NCBI GenBank assembly: GCA_963578805.1
Contig: CAUZDY010000006.1
Location: 43,127 to 107,126 of the forward strand
Direction of reading: 5' to 3'
DNA: 64,000 nt
Source of the DNA: CAUZIB01 sp963578805
GTDB taxonomy: Bacteria; Acidobacteriota; Vicinamibacteria; Vicinamibacterales; UBA8438
Shown: one piece after another, positions 53,725 through 63,192 of the stretch
Position numbering within the stretch: the stretch's first letter is position 1
Layout of the letters: every line of letters starts with the position of its first letter
Notes under the pieces: generated by a model
Databases searched by the model: none
Seen by the model: only the letters and a program-made list of their open reading frames with translations
Told to the model about the DNA's origin: nothing
Position numbers and translations under genes: made by a program

Positions 53725-53803
53725 GCGGGCCTGGCGCCAACAGCCAAGACCCTCTTCGAAGGATGCGGGTCCGCAAGCCGCCCGGGCGAGGATACTCCCT
53801 CCG

Positions 53804-54739
53804 CTAGGAGCGTGCGAGGGTTTCGTTCACCGGCACGCCCGTAGGACGAACTACCGAAGGTTCTGTCGGCGACTCGACGAGCCGCCAGGCATCGACGTCG
53901 GCGAGAATCTTCTTTGCGAAGCTGGCATGCAGCGCATGGCCACCGCGGTGCGCAACCAGATGACCGATGATTGGATACCCCACCAGAGCCAAATCGCCGA
54001 TCACATCGAGAATCTTGTGGCGAACGAATTCGTCTTCGAACCTCAACGAACTGTTGAGCACACCGGTCTCGCCCAAGACGATTGCGTTGTCGAGGGAGGC
54101 GCCAAGCGCGAGGCCTTTCTGACGAAGCATCTCAGCTTCTTTGAGAAAACCAAACGTCCGAGCCGGTGCGATCTCATCCACGAACGCGGCCGAAGTTATA
54201 CACATCGTCCGCGATTGGTGACGGAGCAGCGGATGATCGAAGCTAATGCTGTAGGTAACCTTGAAGTGGTCAGACGGATACAAGGCGATACGTTTGTCGC
54301 CACGAGACAACGCGATGGGGCGGACGACCTTGAGAAACTTCCGAGGTGCCGTGAGCTTTTTCATACCGGCTTCGTGCACCAGATAGACAAACGACGCCGC
54401 ACTGCCATCCATAATCGGCACTTCTGCCTGGTTCAACTCTACGAGTGCGTTGTCAATCTCAAGGCTGACCAGCGCCGCCAGCAGGTGCTCAACGGTTTCC
54501 ACCGATACGGAGTCACACGCCAGACCGGTCGCGTAGTGCATGCTGTCGACGTGGGTCACATCGGCCGGGATTTCTAGACCATCCAGATCAAGCCGCTTAA
54601 AGACGATGCCGTGATCTGCCGGCGCCGGCTTGAGACGAAGAGTGACCTTGCGTCCAGAATGCAGCCCTATTCCTGAACAGGCAACCGAGCGGCCGATCGT
54701 CTGCTGGGAGCGATTCACAACAGGCACAGTTCTTCTCAC
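53804..54739 (-). CDS. lpxC: UDP-3-O-acyl-N-acetylglucosamine deacetylase
   Basis: LpxC performs the committed, zinc-dependent step of lipid A synthesis. Zinc ligands are in VETVEHLLAAL (His) and VRHKILDVIGDL (His, Asp), with the catalytic general acid in the later HLVAHRGGHALH histidines. N-terminal GIGLHSGRKVTLRLKPA and MDGSAASFV are also conserved. At 311 residues it is standard and not fused to FabZ. It shows that the organism makes LPS or lipid A. It stands alone; the next lpx genes are not in the window. Confidence 0.95.
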   Translation of the reverse strand: MRRTVPVVNRSQQTIGRSVACSGIGLHSGRKVTLRLKPAPADHGIVFKRLDLDGLEIPADVTHVDSMHYATGLACDSVSVETVEHLLAALVSLEIDNALVELNQAEVPIMDGSAASFVYLVHEAGMKKLTAPRKFLKVVRPIALSRGDKRIALYPSDHFKVTYSISFDHPLLRHQSRTMCITSAAFVDEIAPARTFGFLKEAEMLRQKGLALGASLDNAIVLGETGVLNSSLRFEDEFVRHKILDVIGDLALVGYPIIGHLVAHRGGHALHASFAKKILADVDAWRLVESPTEPSVVRPTGVPVNETLARS

Positions 54740-55304
54740 GGGAGTTGAAGCAGAGCAAAAACAATACCGCCCTTATCTTCATCGAAAAACATCTGCTAAG
54801 TTTCCTTTTTTGTAAGCTTTACAACTTTTCATTGATAAACGGCCAGAGGCGAACGGATCTGACTGTGGCTTTATCACCACAGTAATATTCGCTGAAAGTG
54901 TGTCTTTTTTACCACGAAACAGCTAAGCATGTCAGCTGCTTGCGTCGCTATTCTTCTCTTCACAATTCACCAGATCCTCTGACGCTCATATTTCTTGAGA
55001 CGACTCGAGTGCCTGGATTCTTACTAGAACCCTACGAGACACCTGCATCAAACTCAATAATAATAATAATACTGTGTCAACCTTGTCACCTTCGGTTCAT
55101 TATCTTTACAAATAAACGCTAGTCTGATCCGTATCACCGGCGGGCGCAACTCACTCGGTCAGACCCTCGCATCAAACACTGGGTCTTTTCTTGCCGTCAT
55201 CAGAAATCGAGTCCTCGCCAGGGTAGACGTCCAACAGGGCCCGACACAGAGCCCGCGAGTTAATGGGCGGGTGTTCGTCTCCTCACAGGGCGATACTCGG
55301 TGTC
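54740..55304. other. AT-rich intergenic region between lpxC and uvrA
   Basis: A 565-nt gap, distinctly AT-rich up to about 55130, with several T- and A-runs. It holds a perfect 7-bp inverted repeat ACTGTGG/CCACAGT (54862-54868, 54877-54883), a run of AAT triplets near 55058-55072, and a plus-strand hairpin AGACCC/GGGTCT (55161-55166, 55181-55186) followed by TTTCTT. An open frame of 74 codons (54898-55122) has no homology, poor composition and no ribosome site. It likely holds the lpxC promoter and the uvrA 3' region. Confidence 0.4.
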
Positions 55305-58136
55305 TCAACTGAGAATCGCCCCCAAATACCGGCCTGTCTGAGACACCTTGACCCCCGAGACTTCCTCAGGTGTGCCCTCCGCCACGATTTCTCCGCCATT
55401 TTCGCCGCCTTCAGGCCCGAGGTCGATGATGTGGTCCGCTGACTTAATGACATCAAGGTGATGTTCGATGACGACAATGGTGTTCCCCTGGTCCACGAGC
55501 TTGTTGAGGACGTCGAGTAACCGTCGGGTATCTTCAAAGTGTAGACCCGTCGTTGGCTCGTCAAGAATGTACAAAGTTCGCCCGGTACTACGCCGTGACA
55601 GCTCCTTTGACAGCTTGACTCGCTGCGCCTCACCACCGCTCAGTGTCGTTGCCGACTGTCCGAGTTGGATGTAGCCAAGCCCTACGTCCTGGAGCGTACC
55701 CAGTTTTGCAGCAACCGGCGGGAAATGCTCCAGTAGCGTCACCGCCTGGTCGACCGTCAAATTGAGGACATCGGCGATCGACGCGCCCCGATACGTGACG
55801 TCCAGCGTTTCCCGATTGTACCTCTGACCCTTGCAGTGTTCGCAGGTCACATACACATCTGGCAAGAAGTGCATCTCAATGGCCATGACGCCGTCGCCCT
55901 GACACGCTTCACACCGACCACCCTTGACGTTGAACGAAAATCTCCCGGGCTTGTAGCCCCGGGCTCGCGATTCTGGGAGCATCGCAAACAGATCACGTAT
56001 AAACGTGAACAGGCCAGTGTAGGTGGCTGGGTTCGAGCGTGGGGTACGCCCGATCGGCGACTGATCGACCTGAACGACCTTATCGACGAGATCTAGTCCT
56101 TCGATCGTATCGTGTGCACCGGGCTCATCGACCGACCGGTGCAGGACCCGGGCAAGCGAACGAAACAGGATGTCATTGACGAGCGTCGACTTGCCGGAAC
56201 CGCTCACACCGGTGACCGCCGTCAACAGTCCCAGAGGAACCGCTACGTCGATCGCCTTCAGGTTGTTCGCGCGAGCGCCCCGCACAACCAGCTGTCCCTT
56301 CAAGGCCGGACGGCGCGCCGTCGGTGTCGGAATAGCTCGTTCGCCTCGAAGGTACTGCCCGGTTATCGAGCTGTCACCGTCGGATAAGAGCTGGGCCGGG
56401 GTCCCCTGGAAGATCACGCGTCCGCCATGCTCACCAGCGCCGTACCCAAGATCGATCACGTAGTCGGCTGACCTGATGGTCTCCTCGTCATGCTCGACAA
56501 CCACCACCGTGTTACCAAGATCCCGTAAGTGACTCAACGTGCCCAGCAGTAGGCGGTTGTCACGCTGGTGGAGTCCGACCGAGGGCTCATCGAGGACGTA
56601 GAGCACACCGGTCAGATTCGAACCGATCTGCGTGGCTAGCCGGATACGCTGGGCCTCACCCCCAGAGAGCGTAGAGGTCGCACGCCCCAGGGTGAGATAC
56701 CCGACGCCCACTTCGGTCAGGAACTTCAACCGGCCACGGATTTCGCGAAGCACGCGGTCGGCGATCAGTGCCTCACGGTCTTGCAACTCAAGTGCGTCAA
56801 TAGTCTCTTTGGCCTTGGCAATCGGCAAATTGACATAATCCGAGACCGTCAGTCCCTTAACTCGGACCGCACGACTCTCAGGGCGGAGACGCTGACCACC
56901 ACAGTCCGGGCAGGGACCCAGCGAGCGATACCTCTCTAGTGCCTTCTGCTGCTCCCAGGTGCCCTCTTCGTAACGACGTCTGAGATTTGGAATTATTCCT
57001 TCAAAGTCCCGTCCGAACGGTTCGGTTCGTGTCCGGGGGCGACTACGCCGCGTGCTCGTCGATACCGTGCTCTTGAACCCAGACGGACCATAAAGTAACG
57101 CGTCTCGGCGCTTCCGAGACAACCGCTTAAAAGGCGTCGAGAGATCGATCTCAAAATGGCGAGCGAGTTTCGAGAGCGCAGCCTTCACCATCTTCCGATC
57201 GCCCTCAACCCATGGCTGTATCGCTCCGTCGGCCAGTGACTTTGAAACATCCGGGACGATCAGAGCCGAGTCGAAATCCTCAACCAGTCCAAGGCCCTGG
57301 CACGCAGGGCAGGCGCCGTGCAACGAATTAAATGAGAAGATTCGAGGTGTCAGCTCAGGCATATTGATAGCGCAGCTCACACAGGCGAGACGCTGTGAGA
57401 ACAGGCGATCACCCCCGCCCAACGTGTTCACAATCACGAGGTCGTCGGCGAGGCTGAGCGCCAGCTCGACCGACTGAATCAAACGACGAAGAGCGGTCGG
57501 TCGAACAACCAGGCGATCCACCACAACGTCGATCCAGTGATTCTTTCGGCGGTCAAGCTGGATGGCGTTCTCGAGCGAGCGCACCTCGCCATCGATCCGG
57601 GCTTTGAGAAACCCCTTGGCTTGAAGTCCAGTCAACTCTTTCTTGAACTCGCCTTTCCGTCCCCTGATCACCGGCGCCAGAATATTGACTCGTTCATCGG
57701 TTGGACCGGAGGCAACCGCGTCGACGATCTGGGAGACCGTCTGCGATGCGATCTCACGACCACAGGAGGGGCAATGGGGAATACCTATGCTAGCGAACAG
57801 CAGACGGAGATAGTCGTAAATCTCCGTCACGGTCCCGACGGTCGAGCGGGGATTGGATCCAGTCGTCCGCTGTTCAATCGAGATCGCAGGTGACAACCCG
57901 TCGATCTGATCGACGTCTGGCTTTTCGACCTGCTCGAGAAACTGGCGCGCGTAGGCCGACAGCGACTCTACATAGCGACGCTGGCCTTCGGCGTAAACTG
58001 TGTCGAACGCGAGCGACGACTTGCCAGAACCAGACAGGCCGGTGATGACGACCAACTGGTTGCGGGGGATCTGGACATCAATGTTCTTGAGGTTGTGCAC
58101 CCGGGCGCCGCGCACATCGATCCAGTCCTGAGTCAT
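55305..58136 (-). CDS. uvrA: Excinuclease ABC subunit A
   Basis: UvrA is the damage-recognition ATPase of nucleotide excision repair. There are two ABC modules (Walker A GLSGSGKSSLAFDT and GVSGSGKSTLVNDIL; signatures LSGGEAQRIRLATQIG and LSGGEAQRVKLSKEL; DEPSVGLH and DEPTTGLH). The zinc modules are CPSCGREI/CVSCAI..CPACQG and CEACQGDG..CEHCKGQRYN. At 943 residues it is normal. The N-terminal DWIDVRGARVHNLKNIDVQIPRN is typical. It follows the TIG/beta-propeller gene by 50 nt. No uvrB or uvrC is in the window. Confidence 0.97.
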   Translation of the reverse strand: MTQDWIDVRGARVHNLKNIDVQIPRNQLVVITGLSGSGKSSLAFDTVYAEGQRRYVESLSAYARQFLEQVEKPDVDQIDGLSPAISIEQRTTGSNPRSTVGTVTEIYDYLRLLFASIGIPHCPSCGREIASQTVSQIVDAVASGPTDERVNILAPVIRGRKGEFKKELTGLQAKGFLKARIDGEVRSLENAIQLDRRKNHWIDVVVDRLVVRPTALRRLIQSVELALSLADDLVIVNTLGGGDRLFSQRLACVSCAINMPELTPRIFSFNSLHGACPACQGLGLVEDFDSALIVPDVSKSLADGAIQPWVEGDRKMVKAALSKLARHFEIDLSTPFKRLSRKRRDALLYGPSGFKSTVSTSTRRSRPRTRTEPFGRDFEGIIPNLRRRYEEGTWEQQKALERYRSLGPCPDCGGQRLRPESRAVRVKGLTVSDYVNLPIAKAKETIDALELQDREALIADRVLREIRGRLKFLTEVGVGYLTLGRATSTLSGGEAQRIRLATQIGSNLTGVLYVLDEPSVGLHQRDNRLLLGTLSHLRDLGNTVVVVEHDEETIRSADYVIDLGYGAGEHGGRVIFQGTPAQLLSDGDSSITGQYLRGERAIPTPTARRPALKGQLVVRGARANNLKAIDVAVPLGLLTAVTGVSGSGKSTLVNDILFRSLARVLHRSVDEPGAHDTIEGLDLVDKVVQVDQSPIGRTPRSNPATYTGLFTFIRDLFAMLPESRARGYKPGRFSFNVKGGRCEACQGDGVMAIEMHFLPDVYVTCEHCKGQRYNRETLDVTYRGASIADVLNLTVDQAVTLLEHFPPVAAKLGTLQDVGLGYIQLGQSATTLSGGEAQRVKLSKELSRRSTGRTLYILDEPTTGLHFEDTRRLLDVLNKLVDQGNTIVVIEHHLDVIKSADHIIDLGPEGGENGGEIVAEGTPEEVSGVKVSQTGRYLGAILS

Positions 58137-58186
58137 TGGTACAGTGGACGACCTCGCCAGAAGGTCGAACCCGCCATACTAACACT

Positions 58187-59215
58187 TTAAGAGATGGTTC
58201 CGAGTGGTTGTAACGGGACGTCGAGCCGATAGGCACTGTCGCTCGACACGACAACCAGGCTAGCAGCCGGGTCAAAAGCAAGACCGACCAGCCTGCCAGC
58301 CGAAAGCACCCGAACCGGTGCGCCGGCCTGGTCGATACGGTAGACGCCGCTGACCCCGGCCAGCGCCTCAACGACGTACAGGTGGCCGAGTGCGTCAAAG
58401 GCCAGGCCCTGGGGACGGCCGAAGGAGGAGCAGACCACGTCTACCTTGCCGGTGTGATCCAACCGATAGACCGCATCGTGGGAGGATAGGGTTGGCGCCG
58501 TCACGTAGAGGCCGTCATCCGGACCCCAAGCGAGGTGAAACGCCGCCACGCTTGGGGGAAGCGTGGCAAACGGAATGGCCCGCCCTGACGTCGAAACTCG
58601 GAAGACGGTACCGGACCGGTCACCAACATAGAGGGTGCCATCTGGAGAGAATGCCAGTCCGCACGCTACACCCAACTCGGACGCCACCCTCTCGTGTGCC
58701 CCGTCGTCACTCACCCGATACACAACACCCTCGAATCGACTTGACACATGCAGTTGTCCATCTGGCGAGAACGCCATCGAGGTCGCGTTTGTGATCCCAG
58801 ACAGAAACGGCTCTCGGAACCCGTCGCGGCCGACCCGGAAGAGAGAGACCGGTGATTGCTCTCCCCGGGCGCCGCTATACGTCAGATAGACGCGACCTTC
58901 CTGGTCGATGACCGGGCTGTCAACCTGATGCAGACCCGTCGCTGTACGCTCCCCGACCTCCACGAAGCCAGTCTCGCCTAGCGCACCGTCCAACCGGACC
59001 GGGGTATGCCCGCCTTCCGCTTCGACCGGCACGATAACCGTGACCTCACGAAACGACGCGTGAACGACGCGGGCAGGATGCCCGCCGAGACGCACCTCAG
59101 GAACGACGCCCGCGTCCGACATCAGATTGATACCCTCGATGGTGATCTTACCGCCCGGGACAACCCACAACGGTTGAATGGCAACGATGCGAGGTCTGGC
59201 AGCTGCGGTTGGCAC
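58187..59215 (-). CDS. IPT/TIG-domain beta-propeller protein (SMP-30/NHL-like)
   Basis: Residues about 8-85 form an IPT/TIG Ig-like domain (IVAIQPLWVVPGGKITIEGINL, VRLGGHPARVVHASFREVTVIVP). The rest is a six-bladed propeller with repeated FSPDGxLxV motifs (MAFSPDGQLHVSS, LAFSPDGTLYVGD, LAWGPDDGLYVTA, LAFDALGHLYVVE, GLAFDPAASLVVVS). No signal peptide is visible from the start at 59215, so it may be cytoplasmic, which is unusual for this architecture. It is 5 nt after the HNH gene and 50 nt before uvrA. No enzymatic residue can be pointed to. Confidence 0.8.
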   Translation of the reverse strand: MPTAAARPRIVAIQPLWVVPGGKITIEGINLMSDAGVVPEVRLGGHPARVVHASFREVTVIVPVEAEGGHTPVRLDGALGETGFVEVGERTATGLHQVDSPVIDQEGRVYLTYSGARGEQSPVSLFRVGRDGFREPFLSGITNATSMAFSPDGQLHVSSRFEGVVYRVSDDGAHERVASELGVACGLAFSPDGTLYVGDRSGTVFRVSTSGRAIPFATLPPSVAAFHLAWGPDDGLYVTAPTLSSHDAVYRLDHTGKVDVVCSSFGRPQGLAFDALGHLYVVEALAGVSGVYRIDQAGAPVRVLSAGRLVGLAFDPAASLVVVSSDSAYRLDVPLQPLGTIS

Positions 59216-59220
59216 GGGTC

Positions 59221-59775
59221 CTAGAAATCGTCGAGTTCGACGTTCCAGTACAGATAGTCACGCCAACTTTCTGGCGTGCTGTCGATACCGACCGTGAATC
59301 GCACGAGTGGCTGGCGCGTCGGACGACGGGGAGAACGAATGACCCGGACGCCCGCCTGGGTGGGCGTCCGTCCACCTTTTCGACGGTTGCATTTTATGCA
59401 AGAGGTGACGATGTTCTCCCAGTCTTTTCGACCGCCTTGCGAGACGGGGACCACGTGGTCGAATGTCAGCTCCGAAGCTGCAAACTCTCTACCACAGTAC
59501 TGACACTCGTGGTTGTCACGTGCATAGATATTGGCGCGGGAGAACGGTACAGAGTTGAAATGCCGACGAATGGTGATATAGCGGCGCAACCTGATCACGG
59601 CCGGCAACTTAAAACTAACCGAAACGGACCGGACCTCGCGGTCGTAGACCGAAATAACCTCCACTTTCCCCTGACACCACAGCGTGATCGCCTTACGCCA
59701 GTCGACGACTTTTAGCGGTTCATAGGTAGCGTTCAGTAAAAGAGTCTGCTCCATTAGACGTGCACTTCGTGCCAT
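59221..59775 (-). CDS. HNH endonuclease family protein
   Basis: The core (NIYARDNHECQYCGREF ... LTFDHVVPVSQGGRKDWENIVTSCIKCNRRKGGRTP) contains two CxxC zinc pairs and the DHVVP HNH motif. The N-terminal LLLNATYEPLKVVDWRKAI and YDREVRSVSVSFKLPAVIRL strands are typical of a widespread solitary HNH family in Acidobacteria, Chloroflexi and Cyanobacteria. The start at 59775 (MARSARLMEQ) is uncertain; 59754 also fits. The role is unknown; the context with uvrA permits but does not prove a repair function. Confidence 0.88.
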   Translation of the reverse strand: MARSARLMEQTLLLNATYEPLKVVDWRKAITLWCQGKVEVISVYDREVRSVSVSFKLPAVIRLRRYITIRRHFNSVPFSRANIYARDNHECQYCGREFAASELTFDHVVPVSQGGRKDWENIVTSCIKCNRRKGGRTPTQAGVRVIRSPRRPTRQPLVRFTVGIDSTPESWRDYLYWNVELDDF

Positions 59776-59916
59776 TTTTACCCGCGGCGCGAGTGGTGTC
59801 AAGCGTCAAGGAACCTGTAACGTGCTGTTAAAAATAGAGTTAGATTCATCCCTGCGGGTTTGTTTTGATGTCGCAAGTGTCCGAATCCTATACACGAGGA
59901 CGAAAGGCACGTTTCA

Positions 59917-60415
59917 ATGCCAAACCAGCTAGGCGCCTGCGTCCTGATGAGCGCGGTCGCCGTAGGATGCACCCACGGAGCAGGATTTCGTCCCGAACCG
60001 TTCCCTCGGCCATCTACGGCGCCCGACCGTGTCTCCAACTCACCGCCGGCGAGAGACTCTCTGGCGGTCACGGCGACCAGGCTCAAGGGAGCCCGGTATC
60101 AGCAAGGTGGCGACACGCCGAGCGGGTTTGACTGCAGTGGATTCACACGGCTTGTCTTTGCCCACCACGGCATCTTACTTCCGCGTCTCACGCGGGAGCA
60201 GTACAGGACGGGTCGTGCTCGTGGCGGATGGCGCCGTACGTCCGGGTGACCTCGTGTTCTTCATGACGGTTGCGCCAAGGGCGTCGCATGTGGACATCGC
60301 GATCAACCGGAACGAATTCGTGCACGCGCCAAGCGAGCACGGGGTGGTGCGAATCGAACGGCCTGACCGAGCGTTATTGAGCGAGTCGGCATCTGGGGGC
60401 CAGAAGGATGGCTGA
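59917..60415 (+). pseudogene. NlpC/P60 cell-wall peptidase lipoprotein, frameshifted
   Basis: NlpC/P60 enzymes cut the D-gamma-glutamyl-diaminopimelate bond of peptidoglycan. The frame from ATG 59917 encodes a lipoprotein-like leader (CVLMSAVAVGCTHGAG) and the catalytic half YQQGGDTPSGFDCSGFTRLVF (active cysteine) up to LLPRLTREQYRTGR. It then stops at about 60249. The rest (VRPGDLVFFM, ASHVDIAINRNEFVHAPSEHGVV, with the catalytic histidine) continues in the next frame from about 60215 to 60415. A single-base indel near 60208-60225 explains it. Either a recent pseudogene or a sequencing error. Confidence 0.8.
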
Positions 60416-60462
60416 GTGAAGGAAGGAAAAAGGACACCCCGTTCCGGCTAACGACTGGCGCC

Positions 60463-61986
60463 TCACCGCCTCCCCGGCACAACAATCTTGAGTCTGTCAC
60501 CCGGACGCGGCTGCTCGTTGACCGGATAGCCGTTCATGATCGCCAGGGTGCGGGCGGTGACAATGTCATCTCCTCTCTGTTGCACGATCGACTGCCAAGT
60601 GTCTCCTGCTCGGGCGACGTAGAAAGCGAGTTCGTTTGGCAAGATGTGTTCAGCTTCCTCTCGGCTGAGCGACCTGAACGAACGAATACTGGCGTTGATA
60701 TCGTGGTCAAAATGTAAGAACGCCTCGGCCAGGCCGAGTCCACCAAGGGCATACACCGCTTGCCCATGCCGGATATGAGCGACCCTCGCCATGACCTCAT
60801 CAACGTCGTTGACTTGACCGCTATAGGTTCCTAGAAAGGCGTCAAGACCATTGATCCTCACCTCTCCACCGCTGCGAAGTGTATAACCCGCGCTTTTCAT
60901 TGCCTCCTCAGCAATCCTCTGGAGGCTGCTCCCTCGAGCGTTCTCTGCGAACTGGAGCAGCATGTAGAGCTCTTGGCCTGGCTGTTTAGCCAAGACAATC
61001 GTCGCACTGTTCTGTACCTCCCAGCCTTCGGGAAACGCCAGCGCGAACCTCAGCGGCGGATGTAGGAACTCGTTGCCACGCAGAACGCCGTCTTCGGGGT
61101 TGTCACCGAAGCGCAGTCCCTCGATCCGGTCGAGATAGGCCGCCCGGTTGACACTTAAGGCGTCATCGTCGCGGGTGGCCAACAACTCCTTGATGACCGG
61201 CGTGACCTCGACCACCCGGGCTACGGGCTCAGGATGAGTCGACAGCCAATTCGGCGTCCCGCGCCGATCCGAAACCTCGCTGATCCGACCAAGCGTGGTG
61301 AGCATGTCGGCCACTCCTTGCGGATGCCATCCTCCGTCGGACGCGTACTCAGCGCCCAGACGATCGGCCTGAACCTCATCGTCTCGGCCAAACTTCAGGA
61401 ACAGAAAACCGAGCCCGGTTCCCGCGGCGTCACCCAATCCAGGTAAACCATACGGATTGGCACGCATCTGTGGTACGAACACCTGTCCGAGTACGAGACC
61501 AAATTGGGCGCCACCGGCTCGAGTGTACGCCTGGACCGTATGACGAGCCGTCACGTGGCCAATTTCGTGTCCCAGTACACCGGCGAGCTCAGCCTCGTCA
61601 CCGAGATACGCCATGATCCCGCGGGTCAAATAGACATACCCGCCAGGCAGTGCAAAGGCATTAACTGCAGGTGAATCAACAACAGTGAACTGCCACGGCA
61701 GGTCAAGTCTGTGCGAAACGGCTGCAAGGGAGCGGCCGATGTCCCGAATATAATCCTGGAGGGCGGGATCGTCGTACACTCCCATGTCTCGTTGGATCTC
61801 GCCATCGGCCTGCTGGCCAAGCGCAAGTTCCTGCGCCTCGCTCATCAAAACGAACTCCCGCTGACCAGTGACCGGGTTCGTCGCGCAGGCGTTGGCGAGT
61901 ATGAACATCGCCGCGGTCATTGCCGCGAAGGCGAGGGGCTTCCGGAAGTGTCGACTCCGGTTCAGACGAGTCTCATATTTACGCAT
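60463..61986 (-). CDS. M48-family metalloprotease lipoprotein with C-terminal LysM-like domain
   Basis: A periplasmic zinc protease related to BepA/YfgC. The signal peptide ends in the lipobox ILANACA. GVLGHEIGHVTARH supplies the HExxH zinc site, with the third ligand glutamate in DDEVQADRLGAEYA. After the catalytic domain (to about 265) come a structural domain and a C-terminal LysM-type peptidoglycan-binding segment (ARAGDTWQSIVQQRGDD ... PGDRLKIVVPG). BepA helps mature LptD and outer-membrane proteins, so a similar envelope-quality role is inferred. It is single-standing, divergent from nothing obvious. Confidence 0.9.
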   Translation of the reverse strand: MRKYETRLNRSRHFRKPLAFAAMTAAMFILANACATNPVTGQREFVLMSEAQELALGQQADGEIQRDMGVYDDPALQDYIRDIGRSLAAVSHRLDLPWQFTVVDSPAVNAFALPGGYVYLTRGIMAYLGDEAELAGVLGHEIGHVTARHTVQAYTRAGGAQFGLVLGQVFVPQMRANPYGLPGLGDAAGTGLGFLFLKFGRDDEVQADRLGAEYASDGGWHPQGVADMLTTLGRISEVSDRRGTPNWLSTHPEPVARVVEVTPVIKELLATRDDDALSVNRAAYLDRIEGLRFGDNPEDGVLRGNEFLHPPLRFALAFPEGWEVQNSATIVLAKQPGQELYMLLQFAENARGSSLQRIAEEAMKSAGYTLRSGGEVRINGLDAFLGTYSGQVNDVDEVMARVAHIRHGQAVYALGGLGLAEAFLHFDHDINASIRSFRSLSREEAEHILPNELAFYVARAGDTWQSIVQQRGDDIVTARTLAIMNGYPVNEQPRPGDRLKIVVPGRR

Positions 61987-62061
61987 CAGTTGTCCACCAT
62001 GCTGGATGCTTCGCCGCCGGAAACCTACGCACCTGACCCGAAGCGTTTGGACAACGAACGA

Positions 62062-62994
62062 CTAAAAATGCTCCGAGGAAAGCGGTTCAATCGGTTTGCC
62101 GTCGCCGACAAGAGCACCGAACTCCAGAAGCGCACGCGAGAGCTCCCTGACCGTCTCAGAACTTACCGGACGGAGCGGGGGGCGAGGTGGTCCACCGTAA
62201 TATCCAACCTGATCAAGAGCGGCCTTCAGGCCCGGCACCCCGTTTGTCCGGGTAACAAGCCGAGCCAACGGCGACAGCCGGCCCTGCAGGAGCCGCGCTT
62301 CGGAAAATCGCTGCGAACGAACCAGGTCAAAGAGCTCGACACACTGATCCGGCATGACCGCGGCCAAGGCCAGAATACCCCCGACCGCACCCGAAACTAA
62401 GCTGGCGTAGAACGTGGGCGCCGATCCGACCAGTACGCCAAAGTCGTCGGGCGTCTGGTCGACGAGGGCCGACACGAATCCGATGTCGGGTCCTGATTCT
62501 TTGATTCCGATGATGTTCGGATGTTCCGCGAGCGTCACCACCACATCAACGGGAAGCGTCACGCCTGTGAGCGACGTAAAATTGTACAGAATGACGGGAG
62601 CCGGGGAACCGTCAGCAACCGCCCTGTAGTGATCGATAAACACCTGGTTACTCATCTGCGGCTTGAAGAACGACGGCGTACGGACCAATACCCCGTCGAC
62701 ACCGAGGGCCGCGGCTCGTCGCGACGCGTCGACTGTAGCCCTCGTCGACTCACGACCGGTACCGGCGATCACAAGCCTGGTCGTCGGAACACGTGAGCGC
62801 ACGGTGTCGATCAGTGTGTCCGACTCGACCTCGTCCACAAGCGGTGCCTCTCCATTTGAACCGAGCAGAACCAGACCCCGCACGCGACTTGTCAACCAGC
62901 GGTCGGTGTTGCTCGTTAACGCCTGGAGGTCGATCGCCCCAGTCTCGGAAGAGAATGGAGTCGGAATGGGTGGATAGACCCCGGTTAAGTCCAT
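62062..62994 (-). CDS. Dihydrodipicolinate synthase-family aldolase (DapA/HOGA/NAL superfamily)
   Basis: A class I aldolase of 310 residues: GVYPPIPTPF, LVLLGSNGEAPLVDE (the carboxylate-binding GSNGE where true DapA has GTTGE), YNFTSLTGV with the catalytic tyrosine, and the Schiff-base lysine in IGIKESGPD. The GSNGE motif favours 4-hydroxy-2-oxoglutarate aldolase or related keto-acid lyases over lysine synthesis, although lysA is only 9 kb away. Its stop lies 75 nt from the M48 gene start. Confidence 0.86.
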   Translation of the reverse strand: MDLTGVYPPIPTPFSSETGAIDLQALTSNTDRWLTSRVRGLVLLGSNGEAPLVDEVESDTLIDTVRSRVPTTRLVIAGTGRESTRATVDASRRAAALGVDGVLVRTPSFFKPQMSNQVFIDHYRAVADGSPAPVILYNFTSLTGVTLPVDVVVTLAEHPNIIGIKESGPDIGFVSALVDQTPDDFGVLVGSAPTFYASLVSGAVGGILALAAVMPDQCVELFDLVRSQRFSEARLLQGRLSPLARLVTRTNGVPGLKAALDQVGYYGGPPRPPLRPVSSETVRELSRALLEFGALVGDGKPIEPLSSEHF

Positions 62995-63192
62995 CCCTAA
63001 ATTCTAAACCGATGACACCATACTCTCCACCTGGAACGAGCCACGGACCCAAGACTCACGACCTATAACATGTCAGGGATACAGCGCCAACCCAGAAAAA
63101 GGACTCGACTACACCTCTTACATCTGCCCGCGGCACAGCCTAGACTTTGACGCGATCTAGCGCTTCGTTCGACCGAAGGGGACGGCGACTTA
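62995..63192. other. Intergenic region
   Basis: Upstream of the DapA-like gene on the minus strand. No coding signal, repeat or clear promoter was seen. Confidence 0.3.

Noticed and set aside
53645..54577. A 310-codon open frame on the plus strand opposite lpxC
   Set aside because: It is the antisense shadow of lpxC, rich in Arg/His/Asp with no domain or ribosome site; lpxC itself has full catalytic motifs.
54898..55122. A 74-codon open frame in the AT-rich gap
   Set aside because: Low-complexity isoleucine run, no ribosome site, no homology; a chance frame.
59917..60415. Programmed ribosomal frameshift in the NlpC/P60 gene
   Set aside because: No slippery heptamer with a downstream structure was seen near the junction; an indel explains it better.
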